Shown in pieces: positions 36,587 to 44,883 of a stretch of DNA of 64,000 nucleotides. Source of the DNA: Haloferax elongans ATCC BAA-1513. Lineage in GTDB: Archaea > Halobacteriota > Halobacteria > Halobacteriales > Haloferacaceae. The notes under the pieces are model-generated. The model ran no database searches, was not told the DNA's origin, and saw nothing but the letters and a program-made list of their open reading frames with translations. The translations under genes were made by a program, and so were the position numbers. How positions within the stretch are numbered: the first letter of the stretch is position 1; each line of letters begins with the position of its first letter. Where the stretch lies: the NCBI RefSeq assembly GCF_000336755.1, contig NZ_AOLK01000024.1, positions 62,001 through 126,000 on the forward strand, read 5' to 3'.

Positions 36587-37963
36587 CTACATCCCCCCGT
36601 CAGAGGTCATCGCCTCGTGCCAAGTCCGATAGAAGTCGAGTTGGTTCTCGTCGGTCATGCCGCCTTCGAGGTACGCGGTTCCGGGGCCGACCCACTCGTC
36701 GTAGACGGTCGCCGCCGGGTTCTCGCCGCGACCCATCGTAAACAGCGTGTTCACGTCGTCGTTCTGGCGGGCGAAGACGCTGCCGGCGGCCTCGTCGATA
36801 CCGTACCAGATGCCGACGTCGTCGACCTCGAAGTTCCCCGAGGGGCTGAAGTTCGACATCCCAACCTCGTAGACGCGCTCTTTGTACTCGTCGGAGGCGT
36901 CCTTCGGGGCGAGTATCCAGTTTACGACCTCCATCTTTCCGGCTCCCCGCGGCTCCCACTTTCGGAGCAGGAAGGTGCCGACAGAGTCTTTCTCGGGGTC
37001 GTCGCGGCCGCCGAGGAAGATAAACGAGAGGTTCGGGAAAATCGTTCCCAGCGTCACGCCGGACTTCCGCGCAACTTCGTGTTGGTCGTCGTCGAGCGCG
37101 TCGTGATTGAACGTCTCGACGACCTCCGGCGGGTGGCCCCAGTAGCTGTCTTCTTCGGACTCGATTTGGTAGAAGCTGAACCCGTGGCCGTCGCAGTCGG
37201 CGATACCGTACAGGTTACTCTCTTTTTCACCCGTCGCCGTGTCGCTGCCCACGCCCGCGTCGATGGCAGACTTGTGGCCCATCGGGATGTGGTAGTTGTC
37301 TCCGTAGAAGTTCTCTGTCGGCGTCTTCCAGTCGTTTTCGACCTCCCAGCGGTGGGGGTCGCCGATGACTTCCATGTCGATGAGGTCGAAGTACATGTCG
37401 AGGAACCACGTCGCACCGCCGAGGAACTCCTCCAGTGGCTCAACTTCCGGCGCGACACAGGCGAATACGAGACCGTTGTACTCCTCGACGTGTGGGGCCT
37501 CGTGGAGGCCTCGTTCCTCGGCGTCGAGATGGTCGAACCCGGCGGCCTTCTGCGGAACGCCCACGAGGTCGCCCGTGTTCTTGTACGTCCACCCGTGGTA
37601 GGGACACCGGAAGTGCGAGGTGTTGCCCTTCTCCGCCCGGCAGACGTTCGCCCCTCGGTGTCGGCAACTGTTGAACAGGACGCGGAAATCGCCGTCCTCG
37701 CCGCGGACGAAAATGAACGGGTCCTCGCCGATGGTCCGCTGTCGGTAGTCCCCCGGCTCTGGGACCTCGGACTCGTGGCCGACGTACACCCACGTCTGTC
37801 CGAAAATTCGTTCGAGCTCAAGTTGGTGGACGGCGTCGTCGTTCAGTATCTGCATCGGTACCTCGCCGTCTTCGAGGGTCTCGCCCATTCGTTCGAGAAG
37901 CGCCTTCACTCGACCGAACTCCGTCTGGCTAGTAGACTGTGATTCGTCAATACCGTGTGACAT
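36587..37963 (-). CDS. Aromatic-ring-hydroxylating dioxygenase, alpha subunit
   Basis: A 458-residue catalytic subunit that adds both atoms of O2 to an aromatic ring, giving a cis-dihydrodiol. The Rieske [2Fe-2S] motif is C100-x-H102 (CRHRGANVCRA) and C120-x2-H123 (CPYHGW). The mononuclear iron site shows D222, H225 and H230 in NFYGDNYHIPMGH. The C-terminal domain continues to HEAMTSDGGM. TTTATG about 27 nt upstream of ATG 37963 suits a leaderless transcript. No reductase or Rieske ferredoxin gene lies nearby. Closest in type to benzoate/biphenyl-like enzymes; substrate unproven. Confidence 0.95.
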   Translation of the reverse strand: MSHGIDESQSTSQTEFGRVKALLERMGETLEDGEVPMQILNDDAVHQLELERIFGQTWVYVGHESEVPEPGDYRQRTIGEDPFIFVRGEDGDFRVLFNSCRHRGANVCRAEKGNTSHFRCPYHGWTYKNTGDLVGVPQKAAGFDHLDAEERGLHEAPHVEEYNGLVFACVAPEVEPLEEFLGGATWFLDMYFDLIDMEVIGDPHRWEVENDWKTPTENFYGDNYHIPMGHKSAIDAGVGSDTATGEKESNLYGIADCDGHGFSFYQIESEEDSYWGHPPEVVETFNHDALDDDQHEVARKSGVTLGTIFPNLSFIFLGGRDDPEKDSVGTFLLRKWEPRGAGKMEVVNWILAPKDASDEYKERVYEVGMSNFSPSGNFEVDDVGIWYGIDEAAGSVFARQNDDVNTLFTMGRGENPAATVYDEWVGPGTAYLEGGMTDENQLDFYRTWHEAMTSDGGM

Positions 37964-38100
37964 CGCGTGTCAAAGACCGCTTCGAGCCAGCATAAATTTT
38001 GCCCTTATCAAACACCTCGCACTCCGTGCCGTCCGTAATTTCGCCGTATTGACTGCGTCCAAACAGTTATCGTTGAGAAATCTGTGTATTCAGGTGGACA

Positions 38101-38529
38101 ATGGTAGGTACTGCCACACACTACGGACTGAACGTCTCGGACATGGACGACGCGCTCGCGTTCTACAGCGACCTGCTCGGACTCGACGTCGACAGACAGT
38201 TTCCGGTCAGCGAGGTGCAAAGCGACATCGTCGGCGTCGACGGCGTCGAAGGAGACATCACGTTCCTCGACGCGGGCGGGTTCTTCATCGAACTCATCGC
38301 CTACGACGAGCCGCCGAACGAGAACGTCCACGAGACGGCATCGGGCCACGATGTCGGTGTCGCTCACCTCTGTCTCGAAGTCGACGACGTGTGGGCGCTC
38401 TACGAGGAGTTACGCGACGACGCCGAATTCATCCACGAACCGAAAACGGTCGGAAACGGGGCGCAGATAACCTACATGCGCGACCCCGACGGCAACTACG
38501 TGGAACTGATGGAACCGCCAGCCGAGTGA
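38101..38529 (+). CDS. VOC family (glyoxalase-like) protein
   Basis: A 142-residue VOC protein with the two-module fold: HYGLNVSDMDDALAFYSDLL, FLDAGGFFIELIAYDEPPNE, VGVAHLCLEVDDVWALYEEL and DPDGNYVELMEPPAE. His, Glu, His, Glu positions for a divalent metal are present. Candidate reactions are an epimerase, lyase or dioxygenase step in the catabolic pathway. It is divergent from the dioxygenase alpha subunit. A TTATC box lies about 30 nt upstream. Confidence 0.8.
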   Translation: MVGTATHYGLNVSDMDDALAFYSDLLGLDVDRQFPVSEVQSDIVGVDGVEGDITFLDAGGFFIELIAYDEPPNENVHETASGHDVGVAHLCLEVDDVWALYEELRDDAEFIHEPKTVGNGAQITYMRDPDGNYVELMEPPAE

Positions 38530-38611
38530 ACCCAGTGGCGTCTCACGAGAGGGTTCTGACCAAATCCAGTATAAATAGCCCCGATATAACGGGATAAATC
38601 CACGAATGTAG

Positions 38612-38628
38612 CCGGAGATATTTTCCGG
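38612..38628. promoter_or_regulatory. Inverted repeat ahead of the ABC binding-protein gene
   Basis: CCGGA and TCCGG are inverted arms around GATATTT, directly upstream of the TATA-like TTATATTC at about 38633-38640, which itself lies about 25 nt before the ATG at 38664. Candidate regulator site. Confidence 0.4.
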
Positions 38629-38663
38629 CAGAATTATATTCGGTTGTCGTTTTTGATTTTACG

Positions 38664-39674
38664 ATGCCTGTGAGAGACACTCATGCAAACAGGCGAGACG
38701 TTTTGAAAGCGACCGGCACCGCAGTCGCCGCAGGCAGCCTCGCCGGCTGTCTGGGCAGTGTCACCGGCGGTGGGTCGTCGACAGTCTCGATCACGCTCGG
38801 ACACGGAATCGCATCGGAAGAACCCCTGTGGCTGATGGATGCGATGCCCGATATCCTCGACCACTGGGGGAGCGCGTACGAAGCGGAATTCAAGGCGTTC
38901 CCCGCAAACAACCAACGCTTGCAAGCGTTCCAAGCGGGCGAATTACAGGCGGGGACTTCGGCGGCCGTCACCGCCATCTTCTCGACGAACAAGGGCCTCC
39001 CGCTCACTGTCGTCGCGAACATCACACAGGAGCGGGAAGACACGTTCCACGAGAAGTTCCTCGCCCGACCGGACTCGGGCATGAACGGGCTGAACAAGGA
39101 ATCGCTCGAAGGGAAGAAAATCGGCATCTGTGCGTTCAAGTCCTGGTGTGACCTGTGGGCGCAGTCGGCGATTCGAGAGGTCGGCCTCGTACCGGACGAA
39201 GACGTCGAACTGGTGAAGGTCCCGTTCCCGTCGATGGGAGAAGCGGTGAGTAAAGGACAGGTCGACACCGCGATATTCCCGCCGGTGTTCGAGATGCTGG
39301 GGAAGCAGAAACACGGCCTAGAACCCATCTTCAGCGTCATCGACACGGTCGGCTGGGAACACGACCTGATGGAGCTGTGGTTCTCGACCCAGTTCATCGA
39401 ACAGAACCCAGATGTCGTCGAGAAGTTCCTCCAGGACTACTCGACCGCCGTCGACTACTACAACCAAAACACCAAGGAATCGAAGCGGGCGATTCACGAT
39501 GCTGGGTACGTCCAGACGCCGAAAGAGACCTACGTGTCGCTCCCCAACTACACCCACAGCGTTCAGCCGCTCACCGAGAGTCTGAAGAAAATCAACCAAC
39601 TCGTCGCCGACATGGGGTGGATCGAAGAGCCGGTGGATATTGACAACCTCTACAACCTCGACTACCTCCCCTAA
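38664..39674 (+). CDS. NitT/TauT-type ABC transporter substrate-binding lipoprotein
   Basis: A 336-residue extracellular binding protein. The N-terminus is a Tat lipoprotein signal: NRRDVLKATGTAVAAGSLAGC with the lipid-modified Cys near residue 30. The mature part follows the NMT1/SsuA pattern (SITLGHGIASEEPLWLMDAM, QRLQAFQAGELQAGTSAAV, EGKKIGICAFKSWCDLWAQS, KGQVDTAIFPPVFEMLGKQ). It delivers substrate to the permeases at 31148-32784. The ligand is likely the aromatic compound degraded by neighbouring genes, by context only. Confidence 0.92.
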   Translation: MPVRDTHANRRDVLKATGTAVAAGSLAGCLGSVTGGGSSTVSITLGHGIASEEPLWLMDAMPDILDHWGSAYEAEFKAFPANNQRLQAFQAGELQAGTSAAVTAIFSTNKGLPLTVVANITQEREDTFHEKFLARPDSGMNGLNKESLEGKKIGICAFKSWCDLWAQSAIREVGLVPDEDVELVKVPFPSMGEAVSKGQVDTAIFPPVFEMLGKQKHGLEPIFSVIDTVGWEHDLMELWFSTQFIEQNPDVVEKFLQDYSTAVDYYNQNTKESKRAIHDAGYVQTPKETYVSLPNYTHSVQPLTESLKKINQLVADMGWIEEPVDIDNLYNLDYLP

Positions 39675-39818
39675 ACCGACAACAACCATTTTCGGGCAGC
39701 CTTTGAAGCGCACACTGGCACGACGGACACCGAGCGCGGCACACGCCGCGTGCGGATTCTCCGGCGAACGTTCGTCCCCTGCACACACTTATGGTTCTGG
39801 TCTCCCTTCGTCGGTGTA

Positions 39819-40637
39819 ATGACGTGGCTCGACAACCAAGTAGCATTGATTACGGGTGGTGCCTCAGGCCTCGGTCGCGCAGTGGTCGAACGCTTCCTCG
39901 ACGAAGGAGCCAAAGTGGCCGTCCTCGACGTCGACCGCGACCGACTCGACGCACTCGAACACGAGTCTGACGACGTTCTCACCATCCACGGCGACGTGAC
40001 TTCGTTCGACGACAACGAGCGGGCAGTCTCGGAGACAGTCGACCAGTTCGGCCGACTCGACGTGTTCGTCGGCAACGCTGGCGTCTTCGACGACAACGTC
40101 TCGCTTCCGGAACTCGACGCCGACGACATCGGCACGAGTTTCGCCGAACTGTTCGAAATCAACGTGCTCGGCTATCTACTGGGTGCCCGCGCCGCACTCC
40201 CCGAACTTGTCGAGACCGAAGGCCGAATCGTATTCACCGCCTCGCAGGCGAGTTTCAACTCCGACGGCGGGGGTATCCTGTACGTCCCCTCGAAACACGC
40301 AATCGCGGGCATCGTTCGACAACTCGCGTTCGAGCTCGCACCCACCGTCCGAGTCAATGCGGTCGCTCCGGGATACGTCCCGACGGAGCTTAGCGCGACC
40401 GACACGCTCGGCGGGGACCGAGCAATCGTGACGGCCGAGGAGTTCGACGCTTCCAACCACCCGCTCGATATCGTCCCGACACCCGAGGACTACACCGGTC
40501 CCTACGTGCTGTTGGCGTCCCGGGAGAACTCGCGGCCCATGACGGGGACGATTATCCGCGCCGACCTCGGTCGCTCGGTCCGGGGAATCACGTCCGTCGC
40601 CGGCCGTGCAGCCGAGTTCGTCACAGACGGGCTCTGA
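39819..40637 (+). CDS. SDR oxidoreductase, cis-dihydrodiol dehydrogenase-like
   Basis: A 272-residue short-chain dehydrogenase. Cofactor motif TGGASGLGRA at residues 10-19, acidic D in AVLDVDRDRL suggesting NAD+ preference, NAG in VGNAGVFDDN, catalytic Ser in FTASQAS and Y-x3-K in YVPSKHAIAG. Overall it resembles BphB-type cis-2,3-dihydrodiol dehydrogenases (ENSRPMTGTIIRADLGRSVRG), which restore the aromatic ring after Rieske attack, and this is its likely role here. Start MTWLDNQVALIT at 39819. Confidence 0.85.
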   Translation: MTWLDNQVALITGGASGLGRAVVERFLDEGAKVAVLDVDRDRLDALEHESDDVLTIHGDVTSFDDNERAVSETVDQFGRLDVFVGNAGVFDDNVSLPELDADDIGTSFAELFEINVLGYLLGARAALPELVETEGRIVFTASQASFNSDGGGILYVPSKHAIAGIVRQLAFELAPTVRVNAVAPGYVPTELSATDTLGGDRAIVTAEEFDASNHPLDIVPTPEDYTGPYVLLASRENSRPMTGTIIRADLGRSVRGITSVAGRAAEFVTDGL

Positions 40638-40768
40638 CTGTCGGCGACGACAGCGGACGCTGATTACTGGGAGACTGGTGCCAGCTAGCACTGATTACTG
40701 AGAGCCCGGTGGCCGCAGAGTCCGCCGTTCCCGAATGACTTTTGCTACCGTATTACAACGAACGTACT

Positions 40769-41596
40769 ATGCCGCTTAGAGTGAGCCTCTTCGGTTGCGG
40801 AACCATCGGTACAGAAGTCGCCCGTGCGTTCGCCGACGGGACAATCAACGCCGACCTCGTGCGTATCTACGACCGAAACGCGGAGAAGCGCCAGTCCGTC
40901 GTCGACGAATTTCGAGCGGGCGACGCCCCGGAGCCAGTCGACGATTTCACAGACCTGTTCGACGGCGTGGACCTCGTGGTCGAAGCCGCCGGGCAGTCCG
41001 CTGTCGACGAGGTGACCGTTCCGAGCCTCGAATCCGGATGCGACGTCCTGCTCTTGAGTGCCGGTGCGCTCGCCGCTTCCGAACTCCGCCAGCAGGTCGT
41101 TCGAACCGCCGAGCGGGAAGGACAGGTCGTTCACGTCCCCTCAGGAGCTATCGCAGGCCTCGACGCGGTGAAAGCCGCAGCCCTGACCGGCGATTTGGAG
41201 ACAGTCTCGTTGACGACGACGAAGAACCCCGCCGGCCTCGAAGGGGCACCGTACCTCGTCGAGAACGACATCGACCTGTCGGCGCTCGACTCGGCGACGA
41301 CCGTGTTCGAGGGCTCCGCGACGGAAGCGGCGCTCGCATTCCCGTCGAACATCAACGTCGCGATGGCACTGAGCCTCGCGGGTATCGGGCCGGGTGGGAC
41401 GACGGTTCGAATCGTTGCCGACCCCGATGAGTCGAACAACGTCCACCACATCGAGGCGACGGGCGGAATGGGGTCTATCGAGACGACGGTGCGCAACGTC
41501 CCGTCACCGACGAATCCGAAGACGAGCTATCTCGCTGCCGTCTCGGCCATCGAGAAGCTTCGGACCATGGGTGCGACGGTCCGGGTTGGAACCTAG
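40769..41596 (+). CDS. L-aspartate dehydrogenase-like NAD(P) oxidoreductase
   Basis: A 275-residue protein of the aspartate dehydrogenase/NadX family. Rossmann motif SLFGCGTIGTEVA at the N-terminus, then VEAAGQSAVDE, LLLSAGALAA, HVPSGAIAGLDAVKAAAL, LTTTKNPAGLEG, FPSNINVAMALSLAGIGPGG and the catalytic His region NNVHHIEATG. The enzyme interconverts aspartate and oxaloacetate with ammonia, or makes iminoaspartate for NAD synthesis. No nadA or nadC is nearby. In a catabolic cluster it may handle an amino or imino product of ring opening. Start MPLRVSLFG at 40769. Confidence 0.85.
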   Translation: MPLRVSLFGCGTIGTEVARAFADGTINADLVRIYDRNAEKRQSVVDEFRAGDAPEPVDDFTDLFDGVDLVVEAAGQSAVDEVTVPSLESGCDVLLLSAGALAASELRQQVVRTAEREGQVVHVPSGAIAGLDAVKAAALTGDLETVSLTTTKNPAGLEGAPYLVENDIDLSALDSATTVFEGSATEAALAFPSNINVAMALSLAGIGPGGTTVRIVADPDESNNVHHIEATGGMGSIETTVRNVPSPTNPKTSYLAAVSAIEKLRTMGATVRVGT

Positions 41597-41602
41597 ACAC
41601 AG

Positions 41603-42475
41603 ATGGAGGCGGTACTCCCCGTCCTGTTCGCGCTCGTGACGGCGTTCGCCTTCGCCGTCTCGACGGTTCTCGTCCGGGTGGGTGTGAGAGAATCGAGCCC
41701 GCTTGCCGCGCTCGTCGTCACGATGGCCGTGAACGTGGCTGTTCTGTGGGGGCTGAGTCTCGTCTGGTACGACGTGTCCGTCGACCTGTGGTCGTGGCGC
41801 TGGTTCATCCTCGCGGGCATCTTCGCGCCGGCACTGGGTCGGCTCGCCAACTACATCGGAATCCAGCGCGTCGGCGCGAACCTCGTCTCCCCGATTACCA
41901 ACATGAACCCGCTCGTGTCGGTCGGACTGGCGATTGTGTTACTCGGCGAACGCCTGCCGATTCCCGGATACGTGGGAGTGGTGCTCGCCGTCGCAGGCGG
42001 CGTCGTCCTCGCGTCAGTTCGCGGCGACGGAATCAATCGCGTTCGCAGAACTGACCTCCTGTTTCCGCTGTTCGGTGCGCTCACGTACGGGACGGTTCAG
42101 ATATTCCGAAAAATCGGGACCGACCTCGTCGCCGAACCGACAATCGGCGCGGCAGTGAACTTGACCACGTCGTTCGTTCTCGTTGCGGGCGGTATCGTCG
42201 CCACGGGGCGACTGGAGACACTCGTTGTTCCGCGCCGCGACGCGCTCACCTTCGTCGCCGCCGGCGTCGTCTCCAGCCTCGGCTTGGCGTCGCTGTACGC
42301 CGCGCTCAGTCTCGGGAAGGTGACCGTCGTCACGCCGATATTCAACGCCTCGCCGCTCTTCGTCCTCTTGTTGACGGGGCTGTTCGTCCGAGACGGCGAG
42401 CTATTTAGCAAGCGCGTCCTCGTCGGGACAGTGACCATCGTCGCCGGAGTGGCGGTGCTGACGATGTGGACGTGA
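41603..42475 (+). CDS. EamA/DMT family transporter
   Basis: A 290-residue membrane protein with ten predicted helices in two five-helix EamA repeats (first AVLPVLFALVTAFAFAVSTV; second LLFPLFGALTYGTVQIFRKI). PIFNASPLFVLLLTGLFVRDGE near the end is typical. Such proteins export metabolites or amino acids. It starts 6 nt after the aspartate dehydrogenase-like gene, so they share a transcript, hinting at export of a related compound. Confidence 0.88.
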   Translation: MEAVLPVLFALVTAFAFAVSTVLVRVGVRESSPLAALVVTMAVNVAVLWGLSLVWYDVSVDLWSWRWFILAGIFAPALGRLANYIGIQRVGANLVSPITNMNPLVSVGLAIVLLGERLPIPGYVGVVLAVAGGVVLASVRGDGINRVRRTDLLFPLFGALTYGTVQIFRKIGTDLVAEPTIGAAVNLTTSFVLVAGGIVATGRLETLVVPRRDALTFVAAGVVSSLGLASLYAALSLGKVTVVTPIFNASPLFVLLLTGLFVRDGELFSKRVLVGTVTIVAGVAVLTMWT

Positions 42476-42565
42476 CGCGACTGGAACGAACTGGGAACGC
42501 ACTCCCTAACATCCGCTATTCGACCGACGTTAACATTTATCTCGGATGTCCGCACTAATACAGAT

Positions 42566-42991
42566 ATGGCTGTACTCGCTGCAGTGAGCGGTAATAAGTC
42601 ACCAGACGACGTCGTCACCGTTGCAAACAACCTCGCCAAAGCCCACGGTGAGGAGTTACTCGTACTCCACGCGATTTCCGAGGAGTCCTTCGAGCAACGG
42701 GCGGAATCGACGGACGACTACTTCCGTGACGATGCGGTCCACGACGCGAAACAGGTGGCACAGCGGATTGTCAAAGAGACCCTCGGCAACACCGACGGTG
42801 TCAGGCTATTGGGTCGAATCGGAACCCCCGCGTCGGCCATTCTGGATACGATCGAAGAACGGAATCCGACCTACATCGTAATCGGGTCGCGGAAGCGGAC
42901 TCCAGTCGGAAAGGCGCTGCTCGGAAGCACGACCCAATCGGTGATGTTGCACACGGACGTCCCCGTCGTCGCCGTCCCGGAAGAAGAGTAG
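42566..42991 (+). CDS. Universal stress protein UspA family
   Basis: A 141-residue Usp-fold protein. The ATP-binding signature appears as VIGSRKRTPVGKALLGSTTQSVM followed by HTDVPVVAVPEEE. The N-terminus MAVLAAVSGNKSPDDVVTVANNLA is typical. CATTTATC about 28 nt upstream suits a leaderless start. Role in stress tolerance is general to the family. Confidence 0.92.
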   Translation: MAVLAAVSGNKSPDDVVTVANNLAKAHGEELLVLHAISEESFEQRAESTDDYFRDDAVHDAKQVAQRIVKETLGNTDGVRLLGRIGTPASAILDTIEERNPTYIVIGSRKRTPVGKALLGSTTQSVMLHTDVPVVAVPEEE

Positions 42992-43104
42992 CTCGTTTTA
43001 GACCGCACCGGACGACCCGAAAAGCGACCTGACACCGGGTTCGACGCGTCGGCCTGGTGTCGGGTAGCAAAATGTTTATGCACGAGTGAGTGCGACAAAT
43101 TACC

Positions 43105-43311
43105 ATGCCAGACGGACGCATTAATTTCCCCGAGTGCTGTGGCTACTGTCCGCACCGACAGCGTTTCTCGGCCGCATGTAGCCACGACCTCAGACAGTCG
43201 CTCGTCTTCGAGTTAGCAGCAGCAGAAAAGCCCTGTCCGGTGTTCGACGACTGGCACGCGCGGGAGATGTCGCGGTTGGAGCGTGAGCTACCGACCGGCG
43301 CAGACCGGTGA
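43105..43311 (+). CDS. Small Cys-rich protein
   Basis: A 68-residue protein with Cys in FPECCGYCPHRQ, AACSHDL and EKPCPVF, and His residues between, suggesting one zinc or iron-sulfur site. It is preceded by a TATA-like ATGTTTATG about 25-30 nt upstream. MPDGRINFPE at 43105 is taken as the start. Of unknown function; small zinc-finger proteins of this size are common in haloarchaea. Confidence 0.6.
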   Translation: MPDGRINFPECCGYCPHRQRFSAACSHDLRQSLVFELAAAEKPCPVFDDWHAREMSRLERELPTGADR

Positions 43312-43411
43312 CACACAGAATTCGCATCGCAGTCAGTCGGACCAGTGAGCACGGCAGGGTAGACAGACAGGAGAGACAGACACGACAGAACAACACGACC
43401 GACACGACGAG

Positions 43412-43699
43412 ATGATGCCCCGACACGAAGAACACCACAACTCGCCACCATCCAGTTCGGGAGGAGGCGACCTGCAGCCCCTCGACGAGATGCCACCGAG
43501 TGCAAACCGCGTCTACGGTGTTCTCGAACAGACGGACAGCCCGCTTTCGAGTACCGAAATTGCCAGTCGAACGCCGCTGGCCTCTCGAACGGTTCGAAAC
43601 GCGCTCCACCAGCTTCGAGAAGCGGACCTCGTGGGTGTCCGGGCGAGTATTTTAGACCCGCGGAAACGCCAGTACGAGCTGAACGATACCGAACGCTGA
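43412..43699 (+). CDS. Small winged-helix transcription factor
   Basis: A 95-residue protein. After a Ser/His-rich start, residues 28-90 form a MarR-like winged helix (ANRVYGVLEQTDSPLSSTEI, SRTVRNALHQLREADLVGVR, wing ILDPRKRQYEL). Start ATG 43412 is followed by a second Met. It is isolated between the Cys-rich gene and a long gap. Target genes unknown. Confidence 0.7.
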   Translation: MMPRHEEHHNSPPSSSGGGDLQPLDEMPPSANRVYGVLEQTDSPLSSTEIASRTPLASRTVRNALHQLREADLVGVRASILDPRKRQYELNDTER

Positions 43700-44883
43700 A
43701 CCCCCAACTGTCGTCCCACTCCTTGTGTAAGGGGGTCCGCCAGGCAATTTGGAAAACATGGCGACGTGACCGCGATGGAGTAGCAGATTCCGAGACGCGA
43801 TACACTGCACAGTAGCAGCGAAAGCTGACCGCTGAAATCGGGAGGAAAGCGCCGTGACGGAGGGAGTCACACGAAGTGTGGGATGAGCAGAGATACCGAA
43901 CGGCGGATTTCGGAGATAGACTGTTCAGCCCGTTGCTACTCTGCCGCTGACCGTCGCACTGGGCGTCTTACCGACCGATATCGGATGAAAAGTGAACAGA
44001 GACGCTCGCTCGACGACGTGACCACGTGTAGAATCAGGATAGTTCGTTTCCTAATGCCGAACAGATGTGGGTGAGAGTAGTATTTCGATAGGACCCTACA
44101 ATTACAAACGTACTGTTGTAATGTTATGCCGGAAAAGAATGTTCATATTGCGTACGTTGAAACAGCATAATATCTGAATTCTCTGACCATATGCACATAT
44201 AACCCTGTTTGTACCTCATTCTAAATGGTAAAATACTTTGTATATAGCAATCCCCTCCCTCGGTATCGGAGCGTTTTGCATTAGCGAACGGGAGAGAACT
44301 AATTGGTACCAATTAGCTATCAATCTAAGAAACCTCACGCAAGTCGTCGGAAAGGATAGAGAGACGTTCATTCCCCAGTCACCAACACAGCTCAAGAGAC
44401 CAGTAATCTTGTGTATTTTATACAATATTGAGACAACCTCATAACAGACAGAATACGTTGTTTTTGTCGTGTGATAGGACTCTATGAGCCAAACAGTAGC
44501 CTTTCGAGCAATAGATAGTAAAAGTTTGAATAATAACCCCTACATAAATTGTTATTAGAGAACCCCAACCTTGAACAAAAATTTTTACTAGTAGATCGTA
44601 GCTACGCCATACATATGTTGTCTTCTTCTATTAACTAGTGTTGCTTATATATAGCAATACTATAAAGGAACGACGACGATATTCTCCGACAGGAAACAAT
44701 CAGGCTGGGGAGCCAACAACGAACGGACGAAACGAAGCGTGACGTTCTCGTCCCCGACCAGAACAGCGACCGCGCGATGAGCCAGCCTCTTTGGATTCCC
44801 AGCGTCAAAGACGCTCTTCAGAGCACCACCATCATATTATAAACATAATCAACAGTCATGTGTATTCAGTGAGCAGTACCGAT
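43700..44883. other. 1.2-kb AT-rich intergenic region
   Basis: No gene is supported. From about 44080 to 44700 the base composition drops well below the haloarchaeal level, with many A/T runs (for example ACAAAAATTTTTACTAGTAG at about 44575) and a near-palindromic TTGCTTATATATAGCAA at 44641-44657. Short frames here lack acidic haloarchaeal composition. It may carry the aldehyde dehydrogenase promoter or be a scar of a lost element. Confidence 0.5.

Noticed and set aside
43883-44074. 63-codon frame after the small winged-helix gene
   Set aside because: Arg-rich composition, no TATA box or neighbour support.
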